DNA of 64,000 bases from Ralstonia sp. UNC404CL21Col (GCF_000620465.1 NZ_JIBE01000004.1:1054001-1118000), one strand, 5' to 3'; positions 32,773-42,192 are shown, numbered from the stretch's first letter. Notes: generated by a model not told the origin, from the letters alone. A program made the numbers and translations.

Positions 32773-33699
32773 TTAGGCAGGCTGCCGGATCAGCGCATAC
32801 AAATCATCCTGCGGCTCATACCCCAGCAGCTCGCGTCCGGTCTCGAGACCCCAATCCATTCCACGGTTGTTCGACACGCCGTTCACGACGATAGCCGGCG
32901 CGGGCCAGCGTGCCGGGTCTGCCGTGACGGAGCAGAGGAACAGCTGGCGCAAATCCCCATTCGATAGCCACATGTTGCGGAACCAGCGCAGTGCGACGCG
33001 GCTGGCTTCGTCGGGCAGTTCGGTTGGGACGGGCGTGTCGGCGGTGCCGGAATAGTTGATGTCGTTCGGGTCGTTGTCGTCGGGCAGTGCCCAGCCGATG
33101 CGCAGCGACACGATCGACAGCTTGCCGCCGTTGGCTGCCGAGACGGCGCCCACCGCCTTGCAGAGCCGTTCGCCCATGGCCTTGGACGTTCCGTAGGCCA
33201 GCGAGTAGACGTCTTCCGTGCCGTTATTCCAGCGCGTGCCTGGGGCAGGGGCCAACTCTGCGGTGAGTTTGCCGGGGCCGATGGTGCCGGCCAGGGGTTG
33301 ATCCTTGTATGCGCCCATCGCGTGGTTGGACGAGGCAAACACGAAGCGGCGCACACCGTGCGTGGCCGCAGCCTGCAGCACGTTGAGCGTCATGCCGTAG
33401 GAGGCCAGCGCCTGTTCCCACGTTGCGTCCGGCGTGGAGTGGATGGCGGCCAGGTGGATGACCGCATCGACGTTGCCCAGCAGATCCGTCCATGCGCCAT
33501 CGGCTTGCGTGAGGTCGGCCTTGACCCATTGAAAACGTGCGGCCGCTTGCGGCGAAAACTCGACGTTCTGGGCAACCCAGTCGACGCCGATGATGGACGT
33601 GCACCACGGGGCGGAGGCCAGGGCCTCGACGACCTTGCGGCCCAGGTTGCCGGCCACGCCGGTCACAAGAACGCGAGCAGGGGTTTGGTAGTCAGCCAC
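32773..33699 (-). CDS. NAD-dependent SDR, uronate-dehydrogenase-like
   Basis: 308 aa extended SDR: cofactor motif TGVAGNLG, HLAAIHS, catalytic FASSNHAMGAY and YGTSK. The SSNH-x-x-G-x-Y pattern is typical of uronate dehydrogenases, which oxidise galacturonate or glucuronate to the aldarate. In this operon it may instead oxidise the sugar imported by XylFGH. The only fitting start is GTG 33699 (VADYQTPARVLVTG) with GGAA nine bases upstream; no ATG exists near the N terminus. It sits 137 bases after the permease gene. Confidence 0.8.
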   Translation of the reverse strand: MADYQTPARVLVTGVAGNLGRKVVEALASAPWCTSIIGVDWVAQNVEFSPQAAARFQWVKADLTQADGAWTDLLGNVDAVIHLAAIHSTPDATWEQALASYGMTLNVLQAAATHGVRRFVFASSNHAMGAYKDQPLAGTIGPGKLTAELAPAPGTRWNNGTEDVYSLAYGTSKAMGERLCKAVGAVSAANGGKLSIVSLRIGWALPDDNDPNDINYSGTADTPVPTELPDEASRVALRWFRNMWLSNGDLRQLFLCSVTADPARWPAPAIVVNGVSNNRGMDWGLETGRELLGYEPQDDLYALIRQPA

Positions 33700-33836
33700 G
33701 ATGTCGAATTCCGTTCGGGATGAGGAGAAAAAAGGACGATCGGCGGCTGGCGCTGCAACGTCGCGCGCCGCCGTGTCGTTCCGGATCAGGGAGGGTGGGC
33801 CGGATGGGCCCTGGAGTGATGTGAACCGAGCCGCTG

Positions 33837-35039
33837 TCAGCCCCGATTGGAGCCCGACAGCACGTCGATCAGCACCGCGACAACCAGCACCACGCCCTTG
33901 ACGATCATCTGCCATGAGGCGTCGACGTTCATCTGCTGCATGCCGTTGTCGAGGCTGGCCATGACGAGCGCGCCGATCAGTGCGCCGTACACGGTGCCCG
34001 AGCCGCCTCGCATCGACGTGCCGCCGATGAAGCAGGCGGAGATGGCATCCAGTTCGCCGCCCACTCCGGCGGAGGGCGATCCCGCCGCCGAACGCGCGGT
34101 GGTGATGATGCCCGCGAAGGCGCACATCAGGCCCATCAGCACGAACACCAGCAGCTTGACGCGGCCGACGTTCACGCCAGACAGGCGTGTGGCCTCCATG
34201 TTGCCGCCCACCGCATAGACGTGACGGCCGAAGACCGTTTGTGTCGCAACGTACGAGAAGATGGCCAGCAGCACGAGCAGGATCAGCACCGGCAGCGGCA
34301 CGCCGCTGGCCTGGTTGAGTACTGCGACAAAGCCGAACGAGGCGGCAGCGATGGCCAGGAGCTTCAGCCCGTCGGCCCACATCGGCGTGAGCGAGAGCGA
34401 CAGGCGCGCACGCTCGCGACGGCGGCGCACGGTCAGCACAACCGAACCCGCCACGATCACAGCCGCCAGCGACCACGCCAGCCATGCCGGCACGAAGCTC
34501 TGCGCGAGGTTGCCGAGGTCATCGGGCACCGGGGCGATGGTCACGCTGTCGGTGCTCCACTGCAGCAGGCCGCGGAACGCCAGCATGCCGCCCAGGCCGA
34601 CGATGAACGACGGCACGCGCAGCTTGGTCGTGATGAAGCCGTTGACCACGCCAATGGCCGCGCCTGCCACGAGCACCGTCCCCACGGCCAGCCACGTGTT
34701 CCAGCCCAGGTTGACGGTGAGGATGGCGACCAGCCCGCCCAGCAAGCCAAGCAGCGAGCCAACGGAAAGATCGATTTCCCCCGCGATGATGACGAACACC
34801 ATGCCGCAGGCCAGCATGCCGGTCACCGACATCTGCAGAAACAGGTTGGAAATGCTGTTCGGCTTGAGGAAGGTGCCGTTGGTCTGGAAGTAGAAGAAGA
34901 CCCAGATGAGCGCCACGGCCAGCAGGAGCGCAAGCACCTTGTAGCGCACGAACAATTGCTGGATGGCGCGGCCGTCCAGGCGCGGGCCGCCACTGCCACC
35001 GTTCTGACGGGCGAGTTGGGATTGCAGGATATTGGACAT
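33837..35039 (-). CDS. xylH: Sugar ABC transporter permease (XylH-like)
   Basis: 400 aa with about ten TM helices; the signature EIDLSVGSLLGLLGG and FIGGTSMRGGSGTVYGALIGALVMASLDNGM are hallmarks of XylH/RbsC permeases. It forms the channel for the monosaccharide bound by XylF. ATG 35039 is six bases after the stop of the ATPase gene. Gene order binding protein, ATPase, permease matches xylFGH. The sugar is probably xylose or a related pentose/hexose. Confidence 0.87.
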   Translation of the reverse strand: MSNILQSQLARQNGGSGGPRLDGRAIQQLFVRYKVLALLLAVALIWVFFYFQTNGTFLKPNSISNLFLQMSVTGMLACGMVFVIIAGEIDLSVGSLLGLLGGLVAILTVNLGWNTWLAVGTVLVAGAAIGVVNGFITTKLRVPSFIVGLGGMLAFRGLLQWSTDSVTIAPVPDDLGNLAQSFVPAWLAWSLAAVIVAGSVVLTVRRRRERARLSLSLTPMWADGLKLLAIAAASFGFVAVLNQASGVPLPVLILLVLLAIFSYVATQTVFGRHVYAVGGNMEATRLSGVNVGRVKLLVFVLMGLMCAFAGIITTARSAAGSPSAGVGGELDAISACFIGGTSMRGGSGTVYGALIGALVMASLDNGMQQMNVDASWQMIVKGVVLVVAVLIDVLSGSNRG

Positions 35040-35045
35040 GGCAAT

Positions 35046-36593
35046 TCAAGCCGCTTGGCGGCCGGGTTCAGCGTTGATTGCAGCAGCCAGGATGCGCTCC
35101 TGGGTGAGGCCTTGGTTGACGAAGTCGCCGCGCAGCTGGCCTTCGCCCATGACCAGGACACGATCGCTCATGCCCAGGATTTCCGGCATCTCGGACGAGA
35201 CCATGATGATGGCGACGCCGCTGGCGGCCAGGTCGGCAATCATCTTGTAGATGTCGTACTTGGAACCGACGTCGACACCGCGCGTCGGCTCGTCAAGGAT
35301 CAGCACCTTCGGCATCGCCAGCACCATCTTCGTGACCACGGCCTTCTGCTGGTTGCCGCCGGAGAGACTGGCAATCGCCAGCGCCGGACTGGCGGTCTTG
35401 ATGCGCAGGCGTTTGATTTCGCGGTCGACGGTGGTGAGTTCGGCGCCCTTGTCGACACGCAAGCCGCGCGCGTATTGCGCCAGCGTGGCGAGCGTGATGT
35501 TCTCGCCCACGGCCATCAGCGGGACGATGCCGTGACGCTTGCGGTCTTCGGGCACGAGGCAGATGCCGGCGGCGATTGCATCCGCCGGTGAGCCGACCTT
35601 GACGGGCTTGCCTTCCATGAGGATCTCGGCGCTGGAGCGGCCGGGGTAGGCGCCGAATAGCGCAGACACCATTTCCGTGCGCCCAGCGCCGACGAGCCCG
35701 GCAACGCCGAGGATCTCGCCGCGGCGCACGGCAAAACTCACGCCGTCTGTGCGCTTGCGGTTGGGGTTGGTGACATCCCAGCAAGTGACGTTGCGGGCTT
35801 CCATCACCACTTCGCCCACCGTGTGTTCCACCTTCGGGAACAGCGACGTCATTTCGCGTCCGACCATCATCGTGATGATGTTGTCGATGGTCATGTCGGC
35901 GGCGGGGCGCGTGCCGATGTGCTTGCCGTCGCGGATGACGGTGACCGTGTCGCACACGCGCTTGACCTCATCGAGCTTGTGCGAGATGTAGACGCACGCC
36001 ACGCCGCTGCGCTTGAGGTCGTCGATGATGGACAGCAGCACCTCGATTTCCTTGGCGGACAGCGACGAGGTCGGTTCGTCCAGGATCAGCAGGCGCGCGT
36101 TCTTGGCGAGCGCCTTGGCGATCTCGAAAAGCTGCTGGTGGCCGCTGCCGTAGTTCATTACGGGGGCGGCCACGTTCACGTCGGTCAGGCGCAGGCGGGC
36201 GAGGAGTTCTTCCGCCTTGGCGTGCATGGCGTCGTAGTCCATGCGGCCCCCCGGCTTGGTGATTTCGTTGCCGAGGAAGATGTTCTCCGTGACGGAGAGC
36301 TGCTGCACCAGCATCAGTTCCTGATGGATGATGACGATGCCGGCGCGCTCGCTGTCGCGCACGGAATGCGCGCGCAGCGGCTCACCGTCCCACAGGATCT
36401 CGCCTTCGAAGGTGCCGTAGGGATAGACCCCCGACAGCACCTTCATGAGGGTCGATTTCCCGGCGCCGTTCTCCCCGCACAAACCGACGCACTCACCCGG
36501 CTTCACTGCCAGGCTGACGCCGTCGAGCGCGCGCACACCGGAGAACGACTTCACGATGTTGCGCATCTCGAACAGGGTGCCGTTACTGCTCAT
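35046..36593 (-). CDS. xylG: Sugar ABC transporter ATPase (XylG-like)
   Basis: 515 aa tandem ABC protein, close in length to E. coli XylG (513, from memory). First half: Walker [35 protein letters not shown]. Second half has the degenerate Walker A typical of sugar importers (GLVGAGRTE) with intact [13 protein letters not shown] and [11 protein letters not shown]. It powers uptake with the downstream permease. It is 42 bases after xylF and nearly joined to xylH. Confidence 0.9.
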   Translation of the reverse strand: MSSNGTLFEMRNIVKSFSGVRALDGVSLAVKPGECVGLCGENGAGKSTLMKVLSGVYPYGTFEGEILWDGEPLRAHSVRDSERAGIVIIHQELMLVQQLSVTENIFLGNEITKPGGRMDYDAMHAKAEELLARLRLTDVNVAAPVMNYGSGHQQLFEIAKALAKNARLLILDEPTSSLSAKEIEVLLSIIDDLKRSGVACVYISHKLDEVKRVCDTVTVIRDGKHIGTRPAADMTIDNIITMMVGREMTSLFPKVEHTVGEVVMEARNVTCWDVTNPNRKRTDGVSFAVRRGEILGVAGLVGAGRTEMVSALFGAYPGRSSAEILMEGKPVKVGSPADAIAAGICLVPEDRKRHGIVPLMAVGENITLATLAQYARGLRVDKGAELTTVDREIKRLRIKTASPALAIASLSGGNQQKAVVTKMVLAMPKVLILDEPTRGVDVGSKYDIYKMIADLAASGVAIIMVSSEMPEILGMSDRVLVMGEGQLRGDFVNQGLTQERILAAAINAEPGRQAA

Positions 36594-36635
36594 GGCGTTC
36601 TCCTACTGACTACGACTGACCACTGCATCGGCGGC

Positions 36636-37646
36636 TTACTTGCCGAAGATCTGCTGATGCGTATAGAAGCCATCCTTGACGACGGTGCTGTCCAGGTTGT
36701 CCTTGGTCAGCAGCGTCGGGGTCAGCAACACGGTGTCGACATCCTTCTTGCCGTTGTTCAGCTTGGTGTTGAACTTCGGCGCCGTGCCCTTCACGAGGTC
36801 GACGGCCATCTCGGCGGCGGTGGCGGCGATCTGCTTGATCGGCTTGTACACCGTCATGGCCTGCGTGCCTTCTGCCACGCGCTTCACGGCGGCCAAGTCA
36901 GCGTCCTGGCCCGACACCGGCACCTTGCCCGCCAGCTTCTGGCGTGCCAGCGCCTGGATCGCGCCGCCGGCCGTGCCGTCGTTGGAGGCAACGATGCCCT
37001 GGATGTTGTTGTTGTTCGCGGTCAGCGCGTTCTCAACAATGTTCTGCGCCTTGGAGGGGTCCCACTCCGGCGTCCACTGCTCGCCGACGATCTTGATGTC
37101 GCCCTTGTCGACGTACGGCTTGAGCACCTTCATCTGGCCTTCGCGCAGCAGGCGTGCGTTGTTGTCGGTCGCCGCGCCGCCCAGCAGGAAGTAATTGCCC
37201 TTCGGTGCGAGCTTGACCACGCCCTGCGCCTGCAGCTCGCCCACCTTCACGTTGTCGAAGGTCACGTAGCCGTCGATGTCGGCGTTCAGGATCAGGCGGT
37301 CATACGACACCACCTTGATGCCTTTCTTCTTGGCGCTGGCAATGGCGTTGCCCAGCACCTTGGAGTTGAACGGCACGATCACGAGCACGTCAACGTTCTG
37401 GGCGATCAGGTTTTCGATCTGGGCGATCTGCTTGGCTTCGTTGGCGTTGGCCGACTGCACGTTGACGGTCGCGCCCAGCTTCTTGGCCGATTCGATGAAG
37501 TAATCGCGGTCGTGCGTCCAGCGCTCCACGCGCAGGTCGTCGATCGAGAAGCCGATGACCGGCGCTTCCTTGCTGGCATGGGCCGAGGTGGCGGCGAAGG
37601 TCAGGACCGCCGCAGCGGCGAGCGTGTTCAGTACGCGGGAAATCAT
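36636..37646 (-). CDS. xylF: Sugar-binding protein (XylF-like)
   Basis: 336 aa with a signal peptide (LNTLAAAAVLTFAATSAHA). Sequence features such as SIDDLRVERWTHDRDYF, VVSYDRLI, TFDNVKVGELQA, NALTANNNNIQGIVASNDGTAGGA and SGQDADLAAVKR closely follow E. coli XylF as remembered, making a D-xylose-type ligand likely. AGGAG lies upstream. Second gene of the oprB-xylFGH-SDR operon, 31 bases after oprB. Confidence 0.9.
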   Translation of the reverse strand: MISRVLNTLAAAAVLTFAATSAHASKEAPVIGFSIDDLRVERWTHDRDYFIESAKKLGATVNVQSANANEAKQIAQIENLIAQNVDVLVIVPFNSKVLGNAIASAKKKGIKVVSYDRLILNADIDGYVTFDNVKVGELQAQGVVKLAPKGNYFLLGGAATDNNARLLREGQMKVLKPYVDKGDIKIVGEQWTPEWDPSKAQNIVENALTANNNNIQGIVASNDGTAGGAIQALARQKLAGKVPVSGQDADLAAVKRVAEGTQAMTVYKPIKQIAATAAEMAVDLVKGTAPKFNTKLNNGKKDVDTVLLTPTLLTKDNLDSTVVKDGFYTHQQIFGK

Positions 37647-37677
37647 GAAAGGTCTCCTATTGTGCGCAAGTGCGTTC

Positions 37678-39033
37678 TTAGAACGTGACGCCGGTCTTCA
37701 GGCCGACGACGAAGGCATTCTTGTTTTGCGAAGTGCCACCCGGATGAAGGATGTACTGCAGATTAGGACGGAAGTACACAGACTTCACCGGCGACCAGCT
37801 GTAATACAGCTCGCTCACGTATTCGTAGCCGTCACCCACCACGGTATTGGCGCCGGTGCGAGCATTTGTCTGACGGACAAAGTCGGCATAGCGGCCGTTA
37901 TTGTGCGTGGCACCCACGGCAAAGCCGACGGTGTCGGACAGGCGATCGAACGGTCCCTTGTACTGCACGCCCACCGAGATCTGGTGATCGGTCTGCGCGG
38001 TGTTGCGATCCGCCTGCGAGAAGTTCAGGAACACCGTGGCGCCGCGTCCGTCGGGCGCCCCCGTGATCTGCTGCTGCAGGTTCAGGTAGACGCCGTACTG
38101 GCCGTTGCGCTGCTTGGCGTCCAGGCCGGTGATGCCGCGCGCGTTGCCGTTCACGTCTTCGTACAGATCTTTGCCGTTCGAGGTGTTGTACCAGACGCCT
38201 GCGCGGTACGTGCCCGGGCGGCCCTCGATGGTGGGCATCCAGCCGAATTCCAGCGGAATCAGCGCGCCGGTGGTGCCGCCGGGGTTGTTCAGCTTCCAGC
38301 CGTTGCGGCGGGCCCAGCCGTCATCCACGTAGTTCGGGTTGACCTGGTACACGCCGATCTGTGCATAGGTTTCGGCCGAGGTGTGCACCTTGGCGCGTGC
38401 GCCCCACTGGCTGGTCGGCCAGTTCACCCAGTAGCCGCCCACCAGGTTGCCCGGTTGCGAGCCGCAGAACGTCAGGTTCTGGAAATCGCACGAGAACGAG
38501 AAGAAGTCTTCACCCACCGTCACGCGGCCCGCCTTGATTTCCAGGCGGTCGTTGAGCAGCTTCTGGTTCAGCCAGAACTGCGTCAGGTGCCAGGTCTGAC
38601 CGCGGCCATAGACTTCCTGGATCAGCATGTTGTTGCCGATGTTCGCGTCGCTGCCGAGGTTGCGGCCGTTGCGATCGGTGACGGTGGCCTGGAACGTGGC
38701 GCCCTGCCAGCCGACAAGTTTCTGCAGGTCCAGCGCCGTACCGATGACCCATTGATCGGTGTAGCGCGTGAGATGTTCGGTACCGCCGCTGAAGTTGTGC
38801 GCAACTTCGCTGCCGTAGCCGAGGTTGAAGGTCACGCCCTGTTCGGCCAGACGGGTTCGCAGGCCACCCCAGTCGCCGGTCAGATACGGGCTGGTGGTGA
38901 TGTCATACGCGTGGGCACTGCCTGCGCCCAGCGCGAGTACGGCGGCTGCAATGGCCGACGCGCCGACGCGTTGACCAAAGCGCGTGTTGCGGGATTGACG
39001 ACGTGCGGCCGGACGTGCGGCTTCAAGCTCCAT
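37678..39033 (-). CDS. OprB-family carbohydrate-selective porin
   Basis: 451 aa. Signal sequence (ASAIAAAVLALGAGSAHA), then the OprB start motif LTGDWGGLRTRLAEQGV and a C terminus ending in Phe (VGLKTGVTF), the beta-barrel insertion signal. It lets sugars cross the outer membrane toward XylF. ATG 39033 has AGGAG eight bases upstream. First gene of the operon; two LacI-type operators lie 36-118 bases before it. Confidence 0.88.
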   Translation of the reverse strand: MELEAARPAARRQSRNTRFGQRVGASAIAAAVLALGAGSAHAYDITTSPYLTGDWGGLRTRLAEQGVTFNLGYGSEVAHNFSGGTEHLTRYTDQWVIGTALDLQKLVGWQGATFQATVTDRNGRNLGSDANIGNNMLIQEVYGRGQTWHLTQFWLNQKLLNDRLEIKAGRVTVGEDFFSFSCDFQNLTFCGSQPGNLVGGYWVNWPTSQWGARAKVHTSAETYAQIGVYQVNPNYVDDGWARRNGWKLNNPGGTTGALIPLEFGWMPTIEGRPGTYRAGVWYNTSNGKDLYEDVNGNARGITGLDAKQRNGQYGVYLNLQQQITGAPDGRGATVFLNFSQADRNTAQTDHQISVGVQYKGPFDRLSDTVGFAVGATHNNGRYADFVRQTNARTGANTVVGDGYEYVSELYYSWSPVKSVYFRPNLQYILHPGGTSQNKNAFVVGLKTGVTF

Positions 39034-39068
39034 GGACTGTCTCCTGATATTGGACCGGCTGCCATGCA

Positions 39069-39082
39069 TGACAGCGGTGTCA
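39069..39082 (-). promoter_or_regulatory. LacI-type operator O2 before oprB
   Basis: TGACAGCGGTGTCA: the half-site TGACA and its complement TGTCA around a GC-rich centre, one mismatch from the 39134 site core. Located 36 bases before the oprB start. Confidence 0.6.
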
Positions 39083-39133
39083 GCGTTCTCTTCGGAATCG
39101 TGTGGCGTGCCGACGGACGCAAGAATGGCCACA

Positions 39134-39151
39134 ATTGACAGCGCTGTCAAT
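39134..39151. promoter_or_regulatory. LacI-type operator O1 between oprB and cynS
   Basis: An 18-bp perfect palindrome ATTGACAGCGCTGTCAAT with the central CG typical of LacI-family sites. Together with O2, 65 bases away, it could support a repression loop. Its own TTGACA may serve as a -35 element. Confidence 0.72.
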
Positions 39152-39331
39152 CTCGGGGTTTGCCCTAGTTCGACACCTATCCGCAACGCGTTGAAACGGT
39201 TGCCGGACGGATGTTGCGATGCGGAAATTTTTACATCGGGCGCAAGCGTCGCCACGGGCGCCGCGTTGCATGCATGGCATCGACCTTGCTCATGCTGCGC
39301 GCCGTTTCCTCAACCCACCGGAGGTGCCGAT

Positions 39332-39775
39332 ATGCAACGCGAAGATGTGACGGAAATGATCGTCCTGCAGAAGATCAAGAAGCAGTTGAGCTGGGCCCAG
39401 TTGGCCGAGGTGATTGGTCACAGCAAGGAGTGGAGCACTGCTGCGTTGCTCGGTCAGATGACGTTGACGGAAGCACAGGCCAAGGCCGTGGGCGCGGCAT
39501 TGGACTTGTCGGAAGAGGCCGTCGCGCTGCTGCAGGTGCCGCCGTACAAAGGCTCGCTGCCGACGGCCGTGCCGACGGATCCGCTGATCTACCGTTTCTA
39601 TGAACTCATCAGCGTGTACGGCACGACATTCAAGGCGCTGATCCACGAAGAGTTCGGCGACGGCATCATGAGCGCCATCGACTTCAACATGGACCTCCAG
39701 CGCGAGCCCGACCCCAAGGGCGATCGCGTGCGCATCGTCATGAGCGGCAAGTTCCTGCCCTACAAGACTTACTGA
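39332..39775 (+). CDS. cynS: Cyanate hydratase (cyanase)
   Basis: 147 aa. The catalytic trio R88, E91 and S114 matches E. coli R96/E99/S122 with a constant offset of eight, and the block RFYELISVYGTTFKALIHEEFGDGIMSAIDF is highly conserved. The N-terminal ~75 residues form the helix-turn-helix-like domain. It converts cyanate and bicarbonate to ammonia and CO2. GGAGG lies seven bases upstream of ATG 39332. No cynT carbonic anhydrase, cynR or cyanate transporter lies alongside, so it appears to act alone. Confidence 0.95.
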   Translation: MQREDVTEMIVLQKIKKQLSWAQLAEVIGHSKEWSTAALLGQMTLTEAQAKAVGAALDLSEEAVALLQVPPYKGSLPTAVPTDPLIYRFYELISVYGTTFKALIHEEFGDGIMSAIDFNMDLQREPDPKGDRVRIVMSGKFLPYKTY

Positions 39776-39779
39776 ACCG

Positions 39780-40637
39780 TCACGCGCGGTCTTCGCTGTG
39801 GTCGCTGTGGTCGCTGTCGTCGTGATCGTCGATCAGCGGCCGATGGCGGCGCGGCATCTCTGAGTCAAGCACGAGGCGGCCGTGCACGCGGCCCTTCATA
39901 CGCGTGACGTGATGCGTGCAGTCGTCCATGTGCGTACTCATGAGTGCACGCACGGTGTCGGCGTCGCGCGCGCGGGCCGCATCCAGAATCTGCCGGTGGA
40001 ACTTCACGTTGGAGGCGCCGAACTTCGCGTGGTCCTTCGGCGAGGTTTCGTTGCCGAACACCACAAGCTGCCGAATCATCTCGTTGATCAGCTCGCAGCA
40101 GAACCGCAGCATCGGGTTGGGATTGGCCGCGGCCAGGATGTCGTGAAAGCTCAGGTCTTCCTGGCGCTGGTCGAGCGGCGCCGCGGCTTTGGTCGACGCT
40201 GGGTCGCACAGGTCGATGGTGTGCTCGAGCGCGCGGAAATCGTCTTCGGTCAGATGCGGCACCGCGCCCGCGGCCAGTTCAGGCTCAAGCAGACACCGCA
40301 CGGTGTAGACGTCTGCAATGCCGATGTCCTTGAAGAACAGATAGTTCTGCATGAGCTGGAACGTGCGGTCCAACGGTACCTCGACGATGGTGCCGCCGCC
40401 GGCGGGCCCCGTGCTCACACTCACCAGCCCCTGCACCTCCAACGACTTGAGCGCTTCGCGGATGGTGCCCTTGCTGACCCCGAAGGTCTCTTGCAGCTTG
40501 ACCTCCTGCGGGAGCTTGTCGCCGGGCTTGAGGTTGCGCTGCGTGATCAGCCGCTTGAGTTCTTCGGCAACGAGGTCGGCGCGCTTTTGCTTGCGGATGC
40601 CGATCGACGCCGTCTTGCCTGCTCCGAGTGTGGCCAT
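39780..40637 (-). CDS. GntR-family (FadR subfamily) transcriptional regulator
   Basis: 285 aa. N-terminal winged helix (LKPGDKLPQEVKLQETFGVSKGTIREALKSLEVQGLVSV) and an FCD ligand domain, with likely metal-binding His in LSFHDIL and FHRQIL. The C terminus ends in an odd Asp/His/Ser tail (LIDDHDDSDHSDHSED) encoded by a 9-bp repeat. It diverges from the Liv-type transporter operon across 355 bases and is its probable regulator. Convergent with cynS, four bases apart. Confidence 0.87.
   Translation of the reverse strand: MATLGAGKTASIGIRKQKRADLVAEELKRLITQRNLKPGDKLPQEVKLQETFGVSKGTIREALKSLEVQGLVSVSTGPAGGGTIVEVPLDRTFQLMQNYLFFKDIGIADVYTVRCLLEPELAAGAVPHLTEDDFRALEHTIDLCDPASTKAAAPLDQRQEDLSFHDILAAANPNPMLRFCCELINEMIRQLVVFGNETSPKDHAKFGASNVKFHRQILDAARARDADTVRALMSTHMDDCTHHVTRMKGRVHGRLVLDSEMPRRHRPLIDDHDDSDHSDHSEDRA
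39793..39828. repeat. 9-bp tandem repeat in the GntR 3' end
   Basis: TCGCTGTGG, TCGCTGTGG, TCGCTGTCG, TCGTGATCG: four in-frame units encoding a His/Ser/Asp-rich tail on the minus strand. Copy number could change without breaking the frame. Confidence 0.8.
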
Positions 40638-40992
40638 GGATGTCCGTTCCTTATAGCGCGCATTCTAACTGCGGGGCCGCGTCGTGCCGACTGGCCGGCG
40701 TGGTGCATGTGTGCCCCGCAATCGCGCGTGCGCACCGGTTTTCCACATCGTCGTGCGGGGCGGCCGTGTCGCACACCTTGGAGTAAACACCGACGCCTTT
40801 GCCGTTGACGCATCGCCGATGCGGCTTCTATGATGATTTCGCCTATTTATCATAACAAATATAAAAAACTGGTCTGGTTCTTGCTCGGCGTGATGGTCGG
40901 CGAAAACCTCGCCGGTCAAGGCTAGGAGGAAGCTGCCGCCGGTGGTGGCTCCGAGCGCTGTTCTGTATTCACACGAACTTGAGGAGTGCGCT
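40638..40992. promoter_or_regulatory. Divergent control region of GntR gene and Liv-type operon
   Basis: 355 bases without a gene. The stretch 40838-40872 is AT-rich (TTATCATAACAAATATAAAAAA) and is the likely promoter/operator area; TTATCATAA at 40847-40855 is a near-palindrome. No sharper operator could be defined by eye. Confidence 0.45.
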
Positions 40993-42192
40993 TTGAATCG
41001 TCGAGATTTGCTCAAACTGGCGGCGCTGTCCGCCGTGCCCGCGTCGCTGCTGCAGGCCCGTTCTGCGTGGGCTGCCGATGCCATCGAACTGGGCTGTCCG
41101 GTGCCGATGTCCGGCCCGTTTGCCGCCAACGGCAAATTCGCCGACCTGGGCATGAAACTGGCCGTGGAGCAATACGGCAAGGTGCTGGGCCGGCCGCTGG
41201 CGTACAGCGTGCTCGACACCGAAGGCAAGCCGGCCACGGCCGTGCGCAAGGTCCAGGAACTCGCGCAGCAGAAGAACGCGCGCTACTTCGCGGGCGGCAT
41301 CCTGTCGTCCGAGTCGCTCGCGATGGGCAAGGAGGCCGAGAAGTTTGGCGGGGTGTTCATCACGACCGCGGGCGCCGATGAAATTACCGGCAAGGACTGC
41401 AACCGCGCGACCTTCCGCTGGTCGGTGCCCACATACGGCGCCATCGAGCGCACCGTGCGCCCGCTGATCGAATCGATGCCCAAGGCCAAGCGCTGGTACA
41501 CCATCACGCCGCAATACGTGTTTGGCGACGGGTTGCTGTCGGCGGCCAAGAACATCTTCAAGGAAAAGGGCATCGAGCATGTGGGCAACAGCTATCACGC
41601 GCTCACCGAGAAGGAATTCAGCGGCTACCTGACCAACGCGATGGCTGCCAAGCCCGACGTGCTGCTGATCCTGAACTTCGGCTCGCAATCGTCCGACACG
41701 CTGCGCCAGGCGGTGAGCTTCGGCATGAAGAAGAACACGACGATCCTGGTGGCGTGGGCGTCTGGCCTGGAGCAGTTCGAATCGCTCGGCGCCGACCTGT
41801 GCGATGGCGTGTACTTCGGCGCGCAGTACTGGCACGACGTCGATACGCCTGCCAACCGCGATCTGGTCAAGCGCACACAGGCCGCGTTCAAGACCAACCC
41901 GAACTACAGCCTGGCCGGCTCGTATACCTGCACCAAGATCCTGCTCGACGCGATGGCCAAGGCCGGCAGCGCCGATCCGAAGGCCGTGATTGCCGCGCTG
42001 CAGGGCATGAAGTACGACGGCCTGACGGGCCCCGAAGAAATTCGCGCGGCCGACCACCAGGTGCTCAAGAACTACTACCTGCTCAAGGGCAAGCCCAAGA
42101 ACCGCATGAAGGACAAGGACGACTTCGCCGAAGTGGTCGCCGTCGGCAAGGCCTTCCTGCCGGTCGAACAGACGCAGTGCAAGCTGGCCTGA
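40993..42192 (+). CDS. Branched-chain-amino-acid-type ABC substrate-binding protein, Tat-exported
   Basis: 399 aa from TTG 40993, whose GAGGAG lies seven bases upstream. The N terminus NRRDLLKLAALSAVPASLLQARSAWA is a twin-arginine signal (RRDLLK). The body is a type I periplasmic binding fold (ELGCPVPMSGPFAANGKFADLG). It is followed by two permeases and two ATPases of the Liv type. Downstream amidohydrolase and peptidase genes suggest the ligand is an amide, ureido or peptide-like compound rather than a free branched-chain amino acid. No ATG fits as the start, and the TTG choice is well supported. Confidence 0.85.
   Translation: MNRRDLLKLAALSAVPASLLQARSAWAADAIELGCPVPMSGPFAANGKFADLGMKLAVEQYGKVLGRPLAYSVLDTEGKPATAVRKVQELAQQKNARYFAGGILSSESLAMGKEAEKFGGVFITTAGADEITGKDCNRATFRWSVPTYGAIERTVRPLIESMPKAKRWYTITPQYVFGDGLLSAAKNIFKEKGIEHVGNSYHALTEKEFSGYLTNAMAAKPDVLLILNFGSQSSDTLRQAVSFGMKKNTTILVAWASGLEQFESLGADLCDGVYFGAQYWHDVDTPANRDLVKRTQAAFKTNPNYSLAGSYTCTKILLDAMAKAGSADPKAVIAALQGMKYDGLTGPEEIRAADHQVLKNYYLLKGKPKNRMKDKDDFAEVVAVGKAFLPVEQTQCKLA

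Noticed and set aside
34221-35591. 456-codon plus-strand frame opposite xylH and xylG
   Set aside because: Low-complexity Arg/His/Gln-rich translation with no start signal; antisense to well-supported transporter genes.
35823-37688. 621-codon plus-strand frame opposite xylG and xylF
   Set aside because: Composition is that of a GC shadow, and the opposite strand encodes two proteins close to E. coli XylG and XylF.
40838-40872. Defined FadR/GntR operator in the divergent region
   Set aside because: Only a weak near-palindrome (TTATCATAA) is present once, so I annotate the region without naming an operator.
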